NCBI GenBank assembly: GCA_000431335.1
Contig: FR888017.1
Coordinates: forward strand, 1-5,643
Source of the DNA: Clostridium sp. CAG:343
Lineage (GTDB): Bacteria; Bacillota; Clostridia; TANB77; CAG-508
Reading direction: 5' to 3'
DNA: 5,643 nt
Made by a program: the position numbers and the translations under genes. The notes beneath the pieces were generated by a model. That model saw only the letters and a list, made by a program, of their open reading frames with translations. It was not told where the DNA came from and searched no databases. Below are positions 5,579 to 5,643 of the stretch, piece after piece; the stretch's first letter is position 1; each line of letters begins with the position of its first letter.

Positions 5579-5632
5579 ATGGGACAAGTGGGGACAGGTC
5601 TTGGGACAAGGGGGACAGGTCTTAGATGTCTC
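5556..5632. repeat. G-rich tandem repeat with palindromic ends (REP-like)
   Basis: Three head-to-tail copies of a unit resembling GGGACAAG-GGGGACAGGTCTT(AGAT): 5556-5580 (25 bp, with GAGACAAGGGAGACAGG), 5581-5602 (22 bp, extra T, no AGAT) and 5603-5627 (25 bp). The block opens with GAGACA (5556-5561) and closes with TGTCTC (5627-5632), an inverted repeat. The last copy can itself fold through GGGACAAG and CTT...TGTCTC. The G-rich composition contrasts sharply with the surrounding A/T-rich DNA. Similar GGGGACAGGT-containing palindromes are, from general knowledge, dispersed in many bacterial genomes as REP-like elements, often mobilised by Y1 (REP-associated) transposases. The element may continue beyond the window. 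Confidence 0.75.
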
Positions 5633-5643
5633 ATATATTTGGT

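Noticed and set aside
5556..5632. CRISPR array
   Set aside because: The repeat units are directly adjacent with no unique spacers of constant length, the units differ in length, and no cas genes are nearby.

Overview
The window looks like chromosome from a low-GC Gram-positive bacterium, most likely a clostridial member of the Bacillota. The evidence is very A/T-rich coding sequence with AGA as the usual arginine codon, strong AAGGAG-type ribosome binding sites, sigma-A-like promoters, and families common in Clostridia (CmpB-like membrane protein, DUF5684 protein, Cys-rich flavodoxin-fold reductase). No species can be named from the sequence alone.

Layout. Positions 1-343 are the end of a ribosomal RNA operon: the last bases of 23S rRNA, a complete 5S rRNA, tRNA-Asn(GUU) and a rho-independent terminator. 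Next comes a GNAT acetyltransferase gene with its own extended -10 promoter. It is followed by a short scar region (922-1200) holding the last codons of a hexapeptide-repeat sugar O-acetyltransferase and a truncated HAD phosphatase reading frame. That frame overlaps, by ATGA, the start of tag (3-methyladenine DNA glycosylase I). tRNA-Ser(CGA) follows, then a promoter, a flavodoxin-fold FMN/Fe-S reductase-like gene and a strong terminator.

A new transcription unit starts at about 2626: a CmpB-like (PF06541) membrane protein, murI (glutamate racemase) and a secreted or anchored DUF5684 protein, closely packed on one strand. murI is interrupted: one extra base at about 3922 shifts the frame just before the second catalytic cysteine motif (GCTHYPL), which is intact in the next frame. 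The last gene is a Dps-like mini-ferritin. Its C-terminal residues and stop codon lie inside a G-rich tandem/palindromic repeat (three copies of a 22-25 bp unit) at the window's right edge.

Functions are mostly housekeeping: translation RNAs, alkylation repair, cell wall D-glutamate supply, iron storage and DNA protection, and redox. I do not see a convincing new multi-gene system. The points worth a second look are the murI frameshift, the repeat that rewrites the end of the Dps gene, the gene remnants before tag, and an inverted repeat in front of dps.
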